A stretch of 64,000 bases of DNA from Brachionus koreanus (GCA_016987375.1 PJRA01000263.1:2731412-2795411), one strand, 5' to 3'. Numbered from the stretch's first letter, positions 11,874-23,880 are shown. The notes: a model not told the origin generated them from the letters alone. Program-made: numbers and translations.

Positions 11874-12834
11874 TTTATCTTAAAAAAAAAATTTCTTTTC
11901 AAAAACAAAACATCTTATGATTTTAAATTTTCCTAGACAGCTCGGCTCAGCTTTTTACAGCCATTTTAAAGAGATAACTGTCTAGTTCGGAACAAAGCAA
12001 AATCTGAAAGAAAAATCATTCTTTTTTTTTAAATGTATTTTTAATATTTTTTTATTTCCGATCATAATATCTGTCCTGAAATTGAGTTCACCTCTTTTTT
12101 GGACAAGAAGTGTTTATTTAATAATTACTCGGTTTAACAATATTTTTAAAATTGAATTGGTTCAATCTGTAAACAAAAGAGAAGGTAAAATGAATTGAAC
12201 TAAAAATGGAGGCACTTTAAAGAGAGCTTCATCGTTTTGAAAACAATCAGCTTTTCACAAACAGATAATATTTATATTCTTTTGACTTTTATCTTAGTTT
12301 TTGCGGAGAATATTTTTAGTTTAATTCTATGAACCAATAAACTGAATAAAGCATAATAAAGTGAAAAGTCCCAAGTATCCGAAAACTTGGTCAAAAATTT
12401 ACTAAAACTATTCTAAAAAAGGCATTTAATTAAAAATATCACGCATAATTTTTAACATTTTTTATATTTGATAAAAATTTATTGGACGAAAATTAATTCT
12501 TTGTTTTGAGTTAATTTAGTAAATTTTGGTTAAAATAAAAAATTATTGGTTTAGAAAATATCAAATGAGAAAAATTTTTTATTCATCACTTATCATTTTT
12601 CATTTTTCATCAGCTAAAATTTATGAAATTTTGAGGAATCAAACAAAAATTAAATTCAATCAAAAAAAAATTTTTTTTAAATTCATTTTATTTTAGTTAA
12701 AATTAAAAAAATATAATTCAAAAAGCTCGCCGACATAAATAAATATGATCTGAACATGTATTTGATAGACCAAAAAAAAAGGCAATATTCTTAATTCGGA
12801 AGAAATTAAACATCAGTCTGTCCACAATCAGCTT
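11874..12834. other. Upstream region of receptor A, 3' side of receptor B
   Basis: No exon is visible. It contains a short block at 12072-12110 that also occurs upstream of receptor B (see separate entry). The rest is AT-rich. Confidence 0.5.
12072..12110 (-). promoter_or_regulatory. Conserved block upstream of receptor A
   Basis: The plus strand reads TGTCCTGAAATT, a diverged middle, then TTTTTTGGACAA.AAG. The same block is at 15461-15500, upstream of receptor B, inside otherwise dissimilar sequence. It lies about 200 bp 5' of receptor A's ATG. TGTCC and GGACA form an inverted repeat. The middle in this copy holds AGTTCA, which resembles a nuclear receptor half-site. A regulatory role is inference. 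Confidence 0.4.
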
Positions 12835-15110
12835 TTAGACACAGTTGACTGTTACTTCGTTTGATTTGAGTAATTCCAATTCTTGAGAGTTGGGCAAGTA
12901 GACTTTTTCAATAAAAGTTGAATCTTTAAAAGCATTCGGATCTACTTCAAGTATTTTGAAATAAGACTGAGCTATTCCTTTTTGAATAATTGAGTTGAAT
13001 TTTCGAAAATAAACAAGCATTAACAATATTTCATCACAAGTGATTTCTTCATTACGTCTGGCTAATTTTATAACAAAAAGAAAATTTAAACATTTGTTAA
13101 TAAAAAAAGAAATAAAGTTTAATACCAATCATGTATTGACGGAGTGCAGTACCAATCTTGTCTCTAGTGTCTGTGATTGTACTATAGTCTTTTAAATATT
13201 TACTTCCTTTTAGTTTTAAATAGAGAAAATAAAAATTTAAGCAAAACATGAAAAATTAGAAATCAATTTTACCAGATGATATGACTAAAAGAGCTGAATA
13301 AAGTGCATATTCTTTATCGTCAAGTTTGAATTTTTCAAATTTTTCATGAATTGTTTTCATGAATTGAGATGTTTTATAAAAGACTGGAAATATTTTCAAA
13401 TAATTATCCAATTTTGTTTGATCGCAGTTAAAATAATTGTAATTGTCACATTTTCGCTGAAGAGACAACATAACAACCGAATGAATTGAGCATTTGATTA
13501 ACTCTTCTTTATCCAAAGTACCAAATTGAATAAATTCTTTGTTTAAATTTTATTTCAAATTTTTAAATAATTAAGAAAGATAAAATTTTACCAGGTATAT
13601 TTCCCAAAAAATTAGCCAAATGAACAGCATATTTGTAAAAATATTTTAATACATCACTCAAATACACGTAATAATTGTCACCATTTGTTAAACTGAACGA
13701 ATTGCCTGGTTGATAGCCATTGTATGTCAATGCTAATTGTGATGTTTGATAAGATTTGCCAAAAAAGTCTTTGTTTATCAAAATAAGTGGATTCAAATTC
13801 AAATGATAAAATTTATATATTGTTTTTATTAAATCTTTGATTGAATCACTTAACGAGTCTTCAATTGAAGTTGCCAACGGAGGCAGACTTTGTGAATAAA
13901 ACAAATTTGTATTATTGTTATTATTAGCTGCACTTGAGCTTGACATTTCTGAAGACAAAATTTCACTCTGACCAAACTGATTACTTGAACTTGCACTAGC
14001 TGTACTTGGCCAACCATAGTATCCGTTATAATTCAAATTTAAATTGTTAAAGCCAGTCGTATCTCCAAGTTTTAAATTGTCACCATTTATATTGTTTATG
14101 ATGTATGTTTGATTTGTGTACTGATTTACATTAATTATTTGCTGTGTACCATTTGCATGATTTACATTTGACGCATGATAGTTCATGTTTGTCAACTCGT
14201 ATTCAGATAAGCTTGTGCTAGCTCCATTTTCACTTTTTACTCTTTTTATTTTGCGCTGTGTGGCCAAATAATCTGCATTTGGTCTGACTCCTCTACTTTG
14301 CCATTCGAGAATATTGTGTTTGAATAAATTGGACTGGCGTCCTATTCTGCTGTCTTATTATTTTAAAATTACATTTCTCTCTTGTGTTTTTTTTTTTAGA
14401 ATTTAAAGCATACTTTTTGCTGACATTCCAACCGCAACACATTTTTGAAACCTGCAATATCTACACATGTTTCTTGTGGCAGCACTTATTTCACAATTAC
14501 CATTTTCAAGACATCTATAACGCTCCGGTGCCCGTTCTTTTATGCTTCTTCTAAAAAAGCCCTTTTTTTTACAATAAAAGGTTTAAGATTAATTTTTCTT
14601 TTTAATCTTTTTACTTTGCAGCCTTCGCACGTTATGGCTCCAAAATGAATGCCAGAAGAAGGTGCTTTACAAACATAGCATGGGAATCCTTTGAATATTT
14701 CAGCCACCGTTGGACTATTTGTATTATCTTTGATCCGAAAAATAATAAAAAAAATTTTTCTTTAATTTTTATTCAATTACCATTTATCGTCATCCCGACT
14801 TCTTTGCATTTTTGAAATCTGCAGTATTGACATTGAGTTCTGGTTGTTCTTACAATTACACAATCTTTGTTTCTTATGCATTTGTATTTGGCATCTTCTC
14901 CGTTGATACTCCGCAGAAAAAATTTCTGTCATAATTAAACTATTAAATTTGATTATTTACGATTTACACTTGATTTAAACAATGGTTTACCTTACAAGCC
15001 TCACAAGTTACCGCTCCACAATGCCATCCACTTGATGGTTCTCCACAAACTTTGCATGGCTCAAACCGGTCTTCCTGGATCATTGCGAAAGTGTTCATTT
15101 TATGCGTCAT
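12835..15110 (-). CDS. Nuclear receptor B with two DNA-binding domains (2DBD-NR)
   Basis: Eight exons: 14991-15110, 14781-14925, 14615-14727, 14414-14561, 13592-14353, 13273-13536, 13126-13206 and 12835-13061. Phases close to 619 aa, and exon lengths 1-7 equal those of receptor A. The start [10 protein letters not shown]... leads into DBD1 ([21 protein letters not shown]-box CEACKKFF). DBD2 follows ([21 protein letters not shown]-box CEGCKGFF, ending [15 protein letters not shown]), then the hinge [12 protein letters not shown], a Ser/Asn linker and the LBD. All introns are short, so this looks like the compact ancestral arrangement. The last residues after LPNSQE differ from receptor A (here [14 protein letters not shown]). 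Probable nuclear transcription factor of the 2DBD family; ligand and targets unknown. Confidence 0.88.
12880..14372. repeat. Near-identical duplicated block (partner 6816-8307)
   Basis: About 1.49 kb matching 6816-8307 at an offset of 6064. It covers the hinge/LBD exons and their introns. The differences I noticed are one silent substitution (C at 8024, A at 14088) and a one-base length difference beside the intron 4 acceptor. On one side identity stops inside the last coding exon; on the other it stops a few bases into intron 4. The DBD exons outside the block are visibly diverged. Confidence 0.9.
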
Positions 15111-16050
15111 TTTAGATTTTTGACAAATTTTCTTTTCTTTTTTTAAATAAATTTAAATATTAAAGTCTTTTATTAATAAAAAAAAAAAAAACTAAAACGA
15201 TATTTTTTATTTAAAGATTTAATCAATATCTAAGCACTTAAAAATTCTTAATAAATGTTAAATATAGGACAATGAGATCAACTAGTTTGCGAACTTGGTA
15301 AATGATTATTTCAGGTTAACCAGGCGTGCTACTATTGACAGACTCAATTGGTAAATTTATCATCAATTAAAAATAAATTTAGCTCTTTTGTGAATTTTTT
15401 TTCGATTTTTCTATATAGATTAAAATTTCTTGTTTTTTTATAATTTTAAATCAAGAGATTTGTCCTGAAATTCGGTACATCCTATTTTTTGGACAAAAAG
15501 AAACTAAAATGCATCTTCTTTGTTAGATTGTAATGAATCATTTTTTTATATTTATTTGATTATCAAATGGCCATTGTTAAAGCATAAGCAAATTTTACAT
15601 TTTAATGTTCGATAAACCATAGATAAAATTAAATAATTTTAGGCAAATAAAGCTTTAAAAATTTAATCAATTTTATTTTGTTTATTCTAAGTTTGAATTT
15701 TGTTTTTAATTTGTGTGTTATGATCCCGGTGTCCGAAAATTGGTTGAAATATGAATTGCCGAAAATATGCTTTTTTGTTTATGTATTGATTTTTCTTTTC
15801 TTTTAAAAAATTTTTGTACGAGTCTAATAATAATAGCCTCAATTATCTGATTGGTCAGTGTTTTTGAACAATCAAAATAAAATAGCTGACCATAAAATTT
15901 TACTCTCTCACAATCTATAAAATTAACTGAGCTAGTTTTGGGATTATCTGATCAGATATTCTAAATGGTCATTCTCAACATTTATATATTTTTTTTCAAG
16001 AAACCATCTTGTTCGCTGCAATGATTAATATTAGCAAAATGCTATATTTA
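15111..16050. other. Upstream region of receptor B
   Basis: AT-rich, with no exon recognised. It contains the block at 15461-15500 shared with the region upstream of receptor A (TGTCCTGAAATT...TTTTTTGGACAAAAAG), about 350 bp 5' of the receptor B start codon. Confidence 0.45.
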
Positions 16051-16063
16051 ATTTATTTATTTG

Positions 16064-16190
16064 TTAATAATAATAATATGAGTTACAACAAGCTAGCAAG
16101 CTAGACTTGCGAAGATAGGAAACAGTAGGATCCTATCTATGGTAACTGTAGTATATACACTTTGATTGGAGCAAGTGACTTCTAATTCAG
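16064..16190 (-). mobile_element. LINE 3' tail fragment
   Basis: On the minus strand this ends ...GTTGTAACTCAT followed by ATT repeats (16067-16080), like the other LINE tails in the window. A short stretch upstream has balanced base composition, unlike its surroundings. It is too short for a protein match. The call rests on the tail type and on similarity of context. Confidence 0.4.
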
Positions 16191-16399
16191 GAAAAAATTA
16201 AAAAAAAATATTAAGTTTTTTTATATTTTTTATATTGATAAATAATTTTTTAAATAATTTAAATTTTTATAATGATAAATATTTTTTCAAAAATTTTGTT
16301 AATATTTCATCAAAATTTTAGTTTCAATTGACTCTCTTTTTCTTATTTATACAACACTAAAATCTTGAGATTTCATGCACGCTAAGAAAGCGGCTTCAC

Positions 16400-16625
16400 C
16401 CGTTTATTTTTAATTTTTTTTCTTATGGTATCGAAGTCTCTCTTGGTTATTTTTTTCCTGCTGAAGGAGTAGATATAGCTTCGTTACTTTAGCGATGCTC
16501 ACCTTCGGCTCGCAATGATGGATTTGAAAGACAGTCTTGGCCCTTTTTCGTTAATATTGGACAGTTTCGGCACACATTGGTTGCTCGCATATTTGGTCAT
16601 TATTTTGAAGGCTTCTAATATTTAA
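16400..16625 (-). other. Orphan exon-like fragment
   Basis: A patch with coding-like composition. On the minus strand, after an acceptor-like TATTAG, it reads EAFKIMTKYASNQC, then VPKLSNINEKGPRLSFKS, then IIASR, and meets GTGAGC, a good donor. In another frame just downstream IAKVTKLYLLLQQEKNNQERL runs open. No partner exons are recognisable around it. It may be one exon of an unrecognised gene or a decayed gene fragment. Confidence 0.35.
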
Positions 16626-17988
16626 ATCTAAAAGAATTTTGTTTATTTGTTTAAAAGTTGAAATATTTTTATCAGAATTTTATCCATGGATTCAAATGAT
16701 TAAATTTTTTAATCTTTAAACTTTAATTTTTCTTTTTAATCTTTATGATACGAAATTTAAATAAAAATTCATTAATTTTTAAATTTTAAAATTTTTGTTT
16801 TTCAATTTCCATATTAAAAAATTCTCAATTTTTTAATTTTTTTAAATTGAATTTTCTAACTTCAAAAAAAAGATAAAGCTTTTGACTGAAATTTGCATAA
16901 ATGAGTTCTTCTTTTTTCTTCTAATTCATGATCTATGAGCCTTGACGATTATTATTTCTTGATGAAACATTGGCGTTCTCTCTTAGTGTCCAAATTACTT
17001 TTTTTTTTTTTTTAAATCAATAAAAAATTTGTTTATATATTAATTATATAATAATTTTAATTTTTAACACTTCTAATATCAAAACCTGTTTTTCATTTTA
17101 TCTTTTCAAGAATTTTCAATGATTAATAAATCAACAAATAACAGATAATATTAAATATTCATTTCAATAATATAAGAAAAGTTAATTTTGCTGATTCATT
17201 TATTAAGTGTGATGCATAAACTGGGCTTGATTCACTAAGCTGTTCCTGTTCAGACTTGTTTATAAGTCACTATTTAAAGTCTAAGTCACAAAAATTTAAA
17301 TCAAAGTTATGACTTAAAAAAAAGGCTAACTTTAAAAAAATACAAAAAAAATATTTTTAAAAAATTATTAAAATTCGTTTCAGTCTCATCAATAAACAAA
17401 TTGTTAAGTTAACTTTAATTATTTATTTAAATAAAATTTAAATAAAATTCAAAATTTTAATCAATTCCTGCTTCATCAGGTCCAGTTGAAAGTCCTTTTT
17501 CGCAATCTGGCAATATCAACAGACCTCATAAGTCAAGATTGACAACAAAAAATTTAGAAGCAACTACTTTATTGGTATCAAATATGGATTTATTAAATAA
17601 ATTGAATAGAATACAAAATAAAATAATTTAATTTTTCATTCATTTATTTTTTTAAATTACGATATAATTTGATAAAAAACATTAAAACTATTTATTGACT
17701 TTAAAAAAAAAAAATTTAAGTCATTGACTTGACATGACTTAAGACTTGTGACTTAAAAACAAGTCTGTTTCTGTTAAACTAATATGCTATACTAACATTG
17801 TTTAATAGAGTTAGTTTTACTCTTGATATACCAAAGAATATTAATTCAAGATAAAATATATGATTGCTAAAAATTTATTTTAAAAAAAATTCTATTCTTA
17901 AATAAAAAATTTAGTTAAATTTTTATCAAAACCCAGTAATTAATGATCAAAAATTAATTTAAAGAAGATTTTATAAACCAATATCAAA
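16626..17988. other. Intergenic, AT-rich
   Basis: No coding frame, RNA gene or clear repeat. It includes the 3' side of the coiled-coil gene that ends at 17989. Confidence 0.45.
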
Positions 17989-20282
17989 TTAGGCTTCTTC
18001 TAAAATTTGAGATGACTTGATTGTCGTTGTCATTACTTGTGATAAATTTCTCATGCTCTCTGCTAAAGAACCTAATTCTGTCCATTTTTGCGATTGAATC
18101 AAATATTCCAGTTGTTTCAATCTTTCAATTTCTATTTGAAGACTTTTAATATTTGAATTTAATTGTTCAATCTCTGAACCCAAGTTTGCTTTTTCGTCTT
18201 CTATCAAAGTTATTTTTGAATATGCCTCTCTTAGCTGGTTCAATAAATCTGGTTCTCTAATTTTATTGAATTCGTTAACTTGACTTTCTAATTCAAGTAT
18301 TCTTGACTTAAGCGAGCTTATTAAATTTGATTCAACCTCTTCTTGACGCTCATAATTATCAATCTAAATACCACAAAATAAAATCTATTATTTAATAAAT
18401 TTTCACTGATTTTTTTTATACTCTTAATTGTAAAGATTTCACATTATTTTTTTCGCTAGTCAACATCAAATTTAAATCATCAATTTCAGAGCGCATTGAA
18501 CTCAACTTTGTTCTTGAAAGTTCAAGATTTTGTTTATAAATTTTGATTTCATCATCTTTTTCGTTTTTTAACTTAAAAAAAAAAAATATTTAAAAAATTT
18601 GAAATTTATAATTTATCTTACTTGTTCTAATTTTTTCTCAAGATTGTTTTTATAACCTAAAAGTTGATTATAATCTTGATTATATTTTGTTTGCTGTGCA
18701 TCAAGTTCTTTTTGTTTGCTCATTAATTGGTTTTGTAAATTTTTCAATGTTGATTCATTGCTATTTTCGGCTGTTGTTAAAGAATTCTCAAGATCATGAA
18801 TTCTCGTCTTTAAGTTAGCTTGGTTTTTAATTTCCAGTCTTTCTTGCATTTTAAATTGTTCGATCTTAGATCAATTTTTGTCAAATAAATGCTGATTTTT
18901 ATTTAATTAGTCTGCATTACCTGCGACTTAAGGCCATAAGAAATGCTTTTTTCGTTATCAAGTTCGGCTTGAGCTTTTTCTAAATTTAATTTAGCCAAGT
19001 CTGAATTTTTTTTTGCCAAAATCAAGTCCGACTCATTTTGTTTAAGTGATTGTTCTAGAGAGGCAGATAGACGAGAGTTTTCTTGAGTCACATGATCAAT
19101 TTTAGATTTCAATAAACTAAGCTCTGAGTTTAAGCGAAAATTTTCTTCTTGAAGCTTATTTTTATAAAATATGAAAAAAATCTAATTCAGACAAATGATA
19201 AAATTTACTTGTTTAGAAGTAAGCGATTCTTTATCAAGTGCATCGTTTGTCATTGAAAGCTTCAATGATATATTATTCAACGAACTCTAAATTAGATAAA
19301 AATTTTAGATTTAAATTTAGTTTTTTTTAAAAAAAATTTATAACTTTTAGTTCATTTAAATTAGATTTTCTCAATGATGGATCTGATAGTTGGTACTGGA
19401 GGTCTTTTATCAAGTTATCCCGAGAAATTAGTAGTGATCTAGTTTCATTTAATTCTGCTCTTAGTTGAAGGTTATCTTTTCTTACATTTTCAAGCTTAGA
19501 ATTTATTTCATTAAATTTTTTTTGAAAAAAATTTCTTTAGCTTACCTGAATTTCCATTTTAGACAATTGTTGTGAATGATCATTGTGTTCAAAGTGATGC
19601 TTTTCAAGATTATCTTTTAGTTTAGTAAGCTGAACAGATTTTTCGCTCAAATCGGCTTCTAATTCTAATTTTTGTTTCTTCAAAAAATTTATTTCTTTCA
19701 ATAAAAAATCTCGTTCTTGATTATAAGTCTCTTTAAACAAAAATTAGTAAATAATACTACTAAGTAAACATTTATATGAGTTAAACTTTCTGTTTGGTGT
19801 AGGATTTTTAAGACACTTTCTTTTTGTTCGTTTTCTTCAATCAAACTTCTTTCTAGATCATTTTTTTCTTGTTCAATAGATAGCATTTCATTCTTCAATT
19901 TCTGACTTGTTTTGTCATACTTTAGACTCGATTCCAGGCCATTCAAATTTAGCTGCTGACGCGTAAGAAAGTTAAGAATTATTTTTTAATATGGTTGTTA
20001 AATAATTAGTTTAAATATTTCAAAAAGGATATAGATAATTGCACTCAAGCTCAAGAAAATAAACTTGTTGCTGAAGATTTTTTATGTATTCGATTTCGAT
20101 ATTTTCCAAGTAAGAACTTTGAGTCAAGTTCTTGGTAGACCGCCTTAAACACTTCAATAAGGAATAGTTAAAAATAAATTTTTAATAAATTACTTCATTG
20201 TAGAGTTTTTTGATTTTGTTGTTGATGGAATACTGACATTTTGCTTGTAGGATTTGGTAGTTAGCGGTGATTTTAGAGACAT
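17989..20282 (-). CDS. Coiled-coil protein, 10 exons, with a U12-type AT-AC intron
   Basis: Exons: 20194-20282, 20033-20143, 19770-19962, 19546-19728, 19345-19494, 19209-19286, 18921-19154, 18622-18864, 18422-18571 and 17989-18363. Phases close to 601 aa. After a short basic/Ser-Thr head (MSLKSPLTTKSYKQN), a conserved-looking segment reads YIKNLQQQVYFLELECNYLR. From there to the C-terminus almost everything is heptad-like coiled coil rich in Glu, Lys, Leu, Asn and Gln. No motor, membrane or enzymatic motif is seen. Proteins of this build often serve cilia, basal bodies or centrosomes, but that is inference. Nine introns are about 50-80 bp. Eight use GT-AG; intron 2 does not (see separate entry). 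The exact family was not recognised. Confidence 0.85.
19963..20032 (-). other. U12-type AT-AC intron
   Basis: This 70-bp intron 2 of the coiled-coil gene begins ATATCCTTTTT and ends TTTCTTAC. It carries TTCTTAAC about 10 bases before its end. These match the minor-spliceosome 5' site (ATATCCTTT) and branch site (TTCCTTAAC). Removing it joins CT to GCGTCAG, giving uninterrupted ..CNYLRQQLNLNGLE... No GT-AG pair nearby gives an open frame. Confidence 0.8.
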
Positions 20283-21600
20283 GATCAAAATGCGTAGTAT
20301 TAAAAACGAAATTAGAAAAAGATTATAAATTAAATATTAAAAAAATTTTCTACACCTTGAATTTTTTTAGTAAAAATCGGTTACTATGCATTTTGCCTAG
20401 TAACTTACACTAACAAAACCATGCAAATTTAGATTATAAATTTTGTCTTTATTTTACTCATTCAATTTTCCATTTTTTTATATTCATAAAATCAAGGAAG
20501 TTTTTGCTTTTTATTTTTGTTGAAAATTGAAAGCTTTAATAAGGAATGCAAGCATTAATTTTTATTTTTAGAATATGAAGATTTTTTATTTAAAATTTAA
20601 TGCTTTATTGCATAGAATTTACAAGTTCAAGTCAAGACTTAAAGTGTTATTGTGGTAATGCATTAACACCAGGAAGGCAAAAGCTCTGCGAAAATTAAAA
20701 TTTTAGTATTTATTAATTCATTAAAGAAAATCTTTTAATAATATTAATTCTTTAAACAAATTAAATAAGCTTTAAATTTTCAGTAGTGAGATAATTAATT
20801 TGTATGTGTCTTCAAGATTTTTCTTTGGGCTTTTGTTAAGGATTCTAATTATATCTTTTATATAGTTTAAAGAAAACAAGTTTTTTCGATTTCTGGGTTA
20901 ATCATCAGGCTATTATACTTGTCATTAAGTTTCAATTAGCAATTTTTTTTTTTGATTTTATAAAATATTTTTTCAAATTAAAAGAATAAATCTAAATTTT
21001 AAAATAAATTGTATCGTATAAAAACCACAAAAAACTGTAAAATTAAAAAGGCAATAAGATAAACAAAAGTGAGAAGAAGAAACTGCAAAAAATGGAGCTA
21101 ATCATTCTATAAAATCTTGTTTTAAAATGTTCAACTCTAGGAACATAAATTAGAAAACTCTACCAAATTTAAGAATTTTGAATATTTTGTAACTTATTAT
21201 GAATAATTTCTTATAATAAAATCCAAAATTTCAATAAACAGCTATGTGTTTAATTATTAAAAGAACGTTTGACATTTTGGAAAATTTTTCTTAATATAAA
21301 CATAATTTTAACTTTTTCAAGCAACCAGACAAAAGTTATCTTAGAAAAAAATTGAAATGCTTTAAAGTATATTAGAAATACTTTTATAAAAAATTTGTTA
21401 ATTTCATTGAACTTATTAGCCTCAAATTTAAAATTAAGGAATTTTAAAATCGAGAAATAAAAGCCTTTAACTAGCTTTATTTATCCCGCTTTTGAAAAAT
21501 AGCACAAGAAAGCGTTAATTAATAATTACGGACAATGAACGAGTGAAGGCTTTATAAAAAGGTTTTATAATCATTTAGGTACCCAGAATATAATTCCTAA
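20283..21600. other. Intergenic, AT-rich
   Basis: The first part is the upstream region of the coiled-coil gene. No coding frame or RNA gene was recognised. Confidence 0.45.
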
Positions 21601-23110
21601 ATATGATAAACGAGTCTATTTTTTTAGATGAATTGAAAGATCTTATTCAATCGTTAAATTTAAATGGCCCATTGTTTATTTTTGGTGATCTTAATTGTGA
21701 CCCTTTTAACGAAATGAATACTTATATTCATATAGAATTTAATAGATACTAATTACTTAGTTAATTTTGTCTATCAGCCGATAAGAGTATGTTCAAGATT
21801 TTTTAAACGAAGAAACAATTATCTTTAATTTGTCTGCTGAATATACGTATAACTTTAACCCTTACTTTTTTTTCAAAATAAAACCAGAAGTTTTGGCAAT
21901 TTTACTCTCCATTAATTAAAATCAAATCTGATAAAAACTCTAATACACCTTTGACTTACAAAAAGAATGGATATAGATTGGTCAATGATAAAAGTAATAT
22001 GTGTGAAGTCTTCACAACAATAAAATCTACATCTGATTCGTCTATAAATGACTTCCAAAGCAATGTTTAAATACCAGTTTTCTAAGTTTGGTCCTTTGGA
22101 AGCTGTTGACTTTAGGCTCAGCTTCACAAATAGAAATTAGATTGAAAAACTACTTGATGATTGTGGTTCATGTGGAATTTCTATTAAGATCCTAAAGATT
22201 GCGTCATTTAAGCTACACACCATTATTGCATATCCTTTTAATTTTTCAATCTTATCCGGGACAATATCAAATCAATATCAAATGAATGGCCATTGTCACA
22301 CTTTTATTCATGAATTACGAGTCACCAGAAGATCTAAATAATTATAGTGGTATATTCATTTTACCACCAATTGCTAAATTGTTTGAGTAAATCATTCATA
22401 AGCAGATAAGTCTTTATCTTGGTGAATCTAAAATTCTCTCGAATGAACAGCATGGCTAAAAATCACATAAGTCAATCAAATTAATGGGTATTTTTCTATT
22501 TATTGACTTAAGAAAAGCTTTTGACACCGTGGACCATAATCTTCTTCTTAATAAACTTCGTTGTTTTGGTTTTAGTGAATCAGCTATTGCACTTCTGGCA
22601 AATTATTTTAGCAGCAGTTTCCAAATTGTGAAAATTTATGAGTTGTATTCAGACTCAAGTAAATTTGAATTAAGTATACCTCAAGGAAGTTGTCCTAGGC
22701 CCTCTTCTATTTTTGATTGATATATTAACGATATTATACTTTTCCTTTCGAATTTTATTGTCAAATTTGCAGATGATACAACTTTTATTTTAACTGGTGA
22801 AAAACTTCGTGAAATTATAAATTCTATCCCAATATCGATTCAAAACTGTTTACTTGGTGTAGACTTAATCAAATAGATATAAATTGGTCTAAAACAAAAA
22901 TAATGCTTATTTTAAATAAAAAAAAACATCTTTCCCGACTGATTTCCGATAAATTTGAGCTTCATGGAGTTATTATTGATAATAATTGTAATGTTTACAT
23001 TAGTACCATTACAAATACATTTACGTTTACATTAGTACCTTGGGCCCATCTATCCGATCTCCTCGTTAGACGTTTAGGAGCAGCTATTGATGCTCCATTC
23101 TAACTTAAAC
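21600..23110 (+). mobile_element. Decayed LINE with endonuclease and reverse transcriptase remnants
   Basis: With stops and frameshifts, the plus strand shows in order: an endonuclease piece LNGPLFIFGDLNCDPFN near 21660-21710; reverse transcriptase motif A, FIDLRKAFDTVDHNLLLNKL, at 22496-22555; SIPQGS near 22674; the catalytic FADD box in KFADDTTFIL near 22760; and WCRLNQIDINWSKTKIML near 22855. The order and spacing are those of a CR1/Jockey-like non-LTR element. Not functional as it stands. Confidence 0.8.
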
Positions 23111-23149
23111 ACTCAGGGTTTAGTATTGACACAGATGTCGCTATATCAC

Positions 23150-23600
23150 AATAATATACCCAATATTTTATTTATTTATTTATTCAATTTACGCCTTTAA
23201 GGCGATGTAAAAATAAAAAAAAATGTAAATAAAAATAAGACAATAAAAGAAACAAATAATATTATAATTTTTTTTCTTTTTTTTATTATAAAATTCAATA
23301 TTGTTTTTTATTTCTTATAAATAAATGTTATATTTTTGCCGAATATTTTAGTATCCTAAACGTGAGACAATCAAGAAGTGATGTCCTGCTTTTTTACAGT
23401 TTAACTCTTATTGAAGTTATTTTTGATTCAAACCCATCAAATCACTACTAATAACTAATAACTCTCTCACTACGTAAAAATTAAAAACTCTATTGTTTAT
23501 ACTTATTTTTTAAGAATTGATATTTCGTTATCATAAAACTCGACTTCAAATGCTTCAAGTCCAAAACTAATAGTAGTAGTAGTAGTAGTAGTTCTTGCTG
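23150..23600. other. AT-rich spacer with short tandem words
   Basis: It contains a TTTA tetranucleotide run (about 23168-23185) beside CAATTTACGCCTTTAAGGCG. This may be the tail of the plus-strand LINE. No gene. Confidence 0.35.
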
Positions 23601-23880
23601 CGAGACCTAACATGTAGATTGTCTAAGCCCATCACCACCAATTGGCCGTGTAGAGCTGTAGCAGCCGATTCCATAGAACTTATCTAAGGCCACTTTAAAG
23701 TTAGCGGTTGACTTGGATTTCACTACATTTTCTGGCAACTTATTCCAATGCGGAACTACTCTGTTTGAGAAAAATACGTGTCTGGCATTTACTGCAGCCG
23801 CAAAATCATTTCTAATCATTTTTCTCATTATAATTAATTCTAAAATTTTGACCCTATTCAATCCAAATCTTTTCAATGAA
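23570..23880 (-). mobile_element. LINE 3' end with TAC-repeat tail
   Basis: The minus strand encodes MRKMIRNDFAAAV, then HVFFSNRVVPHWNKLPENVV and ANFKVALDKFY. This is the typical C-terminal end of CR1-type LINE polyproteins (...FF..R.V..WN.LP..VV.A.S...FK..LD). The element ends in a trinucleotide run, read as TAC repeats on the minus strand (AGTAGT... on plus at about 23570-23592). A motif A fragment of the same orientation lies at 24530-24610. Confidence 0.75.

Noticed and set aside
12835..14267. Separate small genes for each LBD segment of the receptors
   Set aside because: Splice sites and phases join them into one LBD; the apparent starts and ends lie in short introns.
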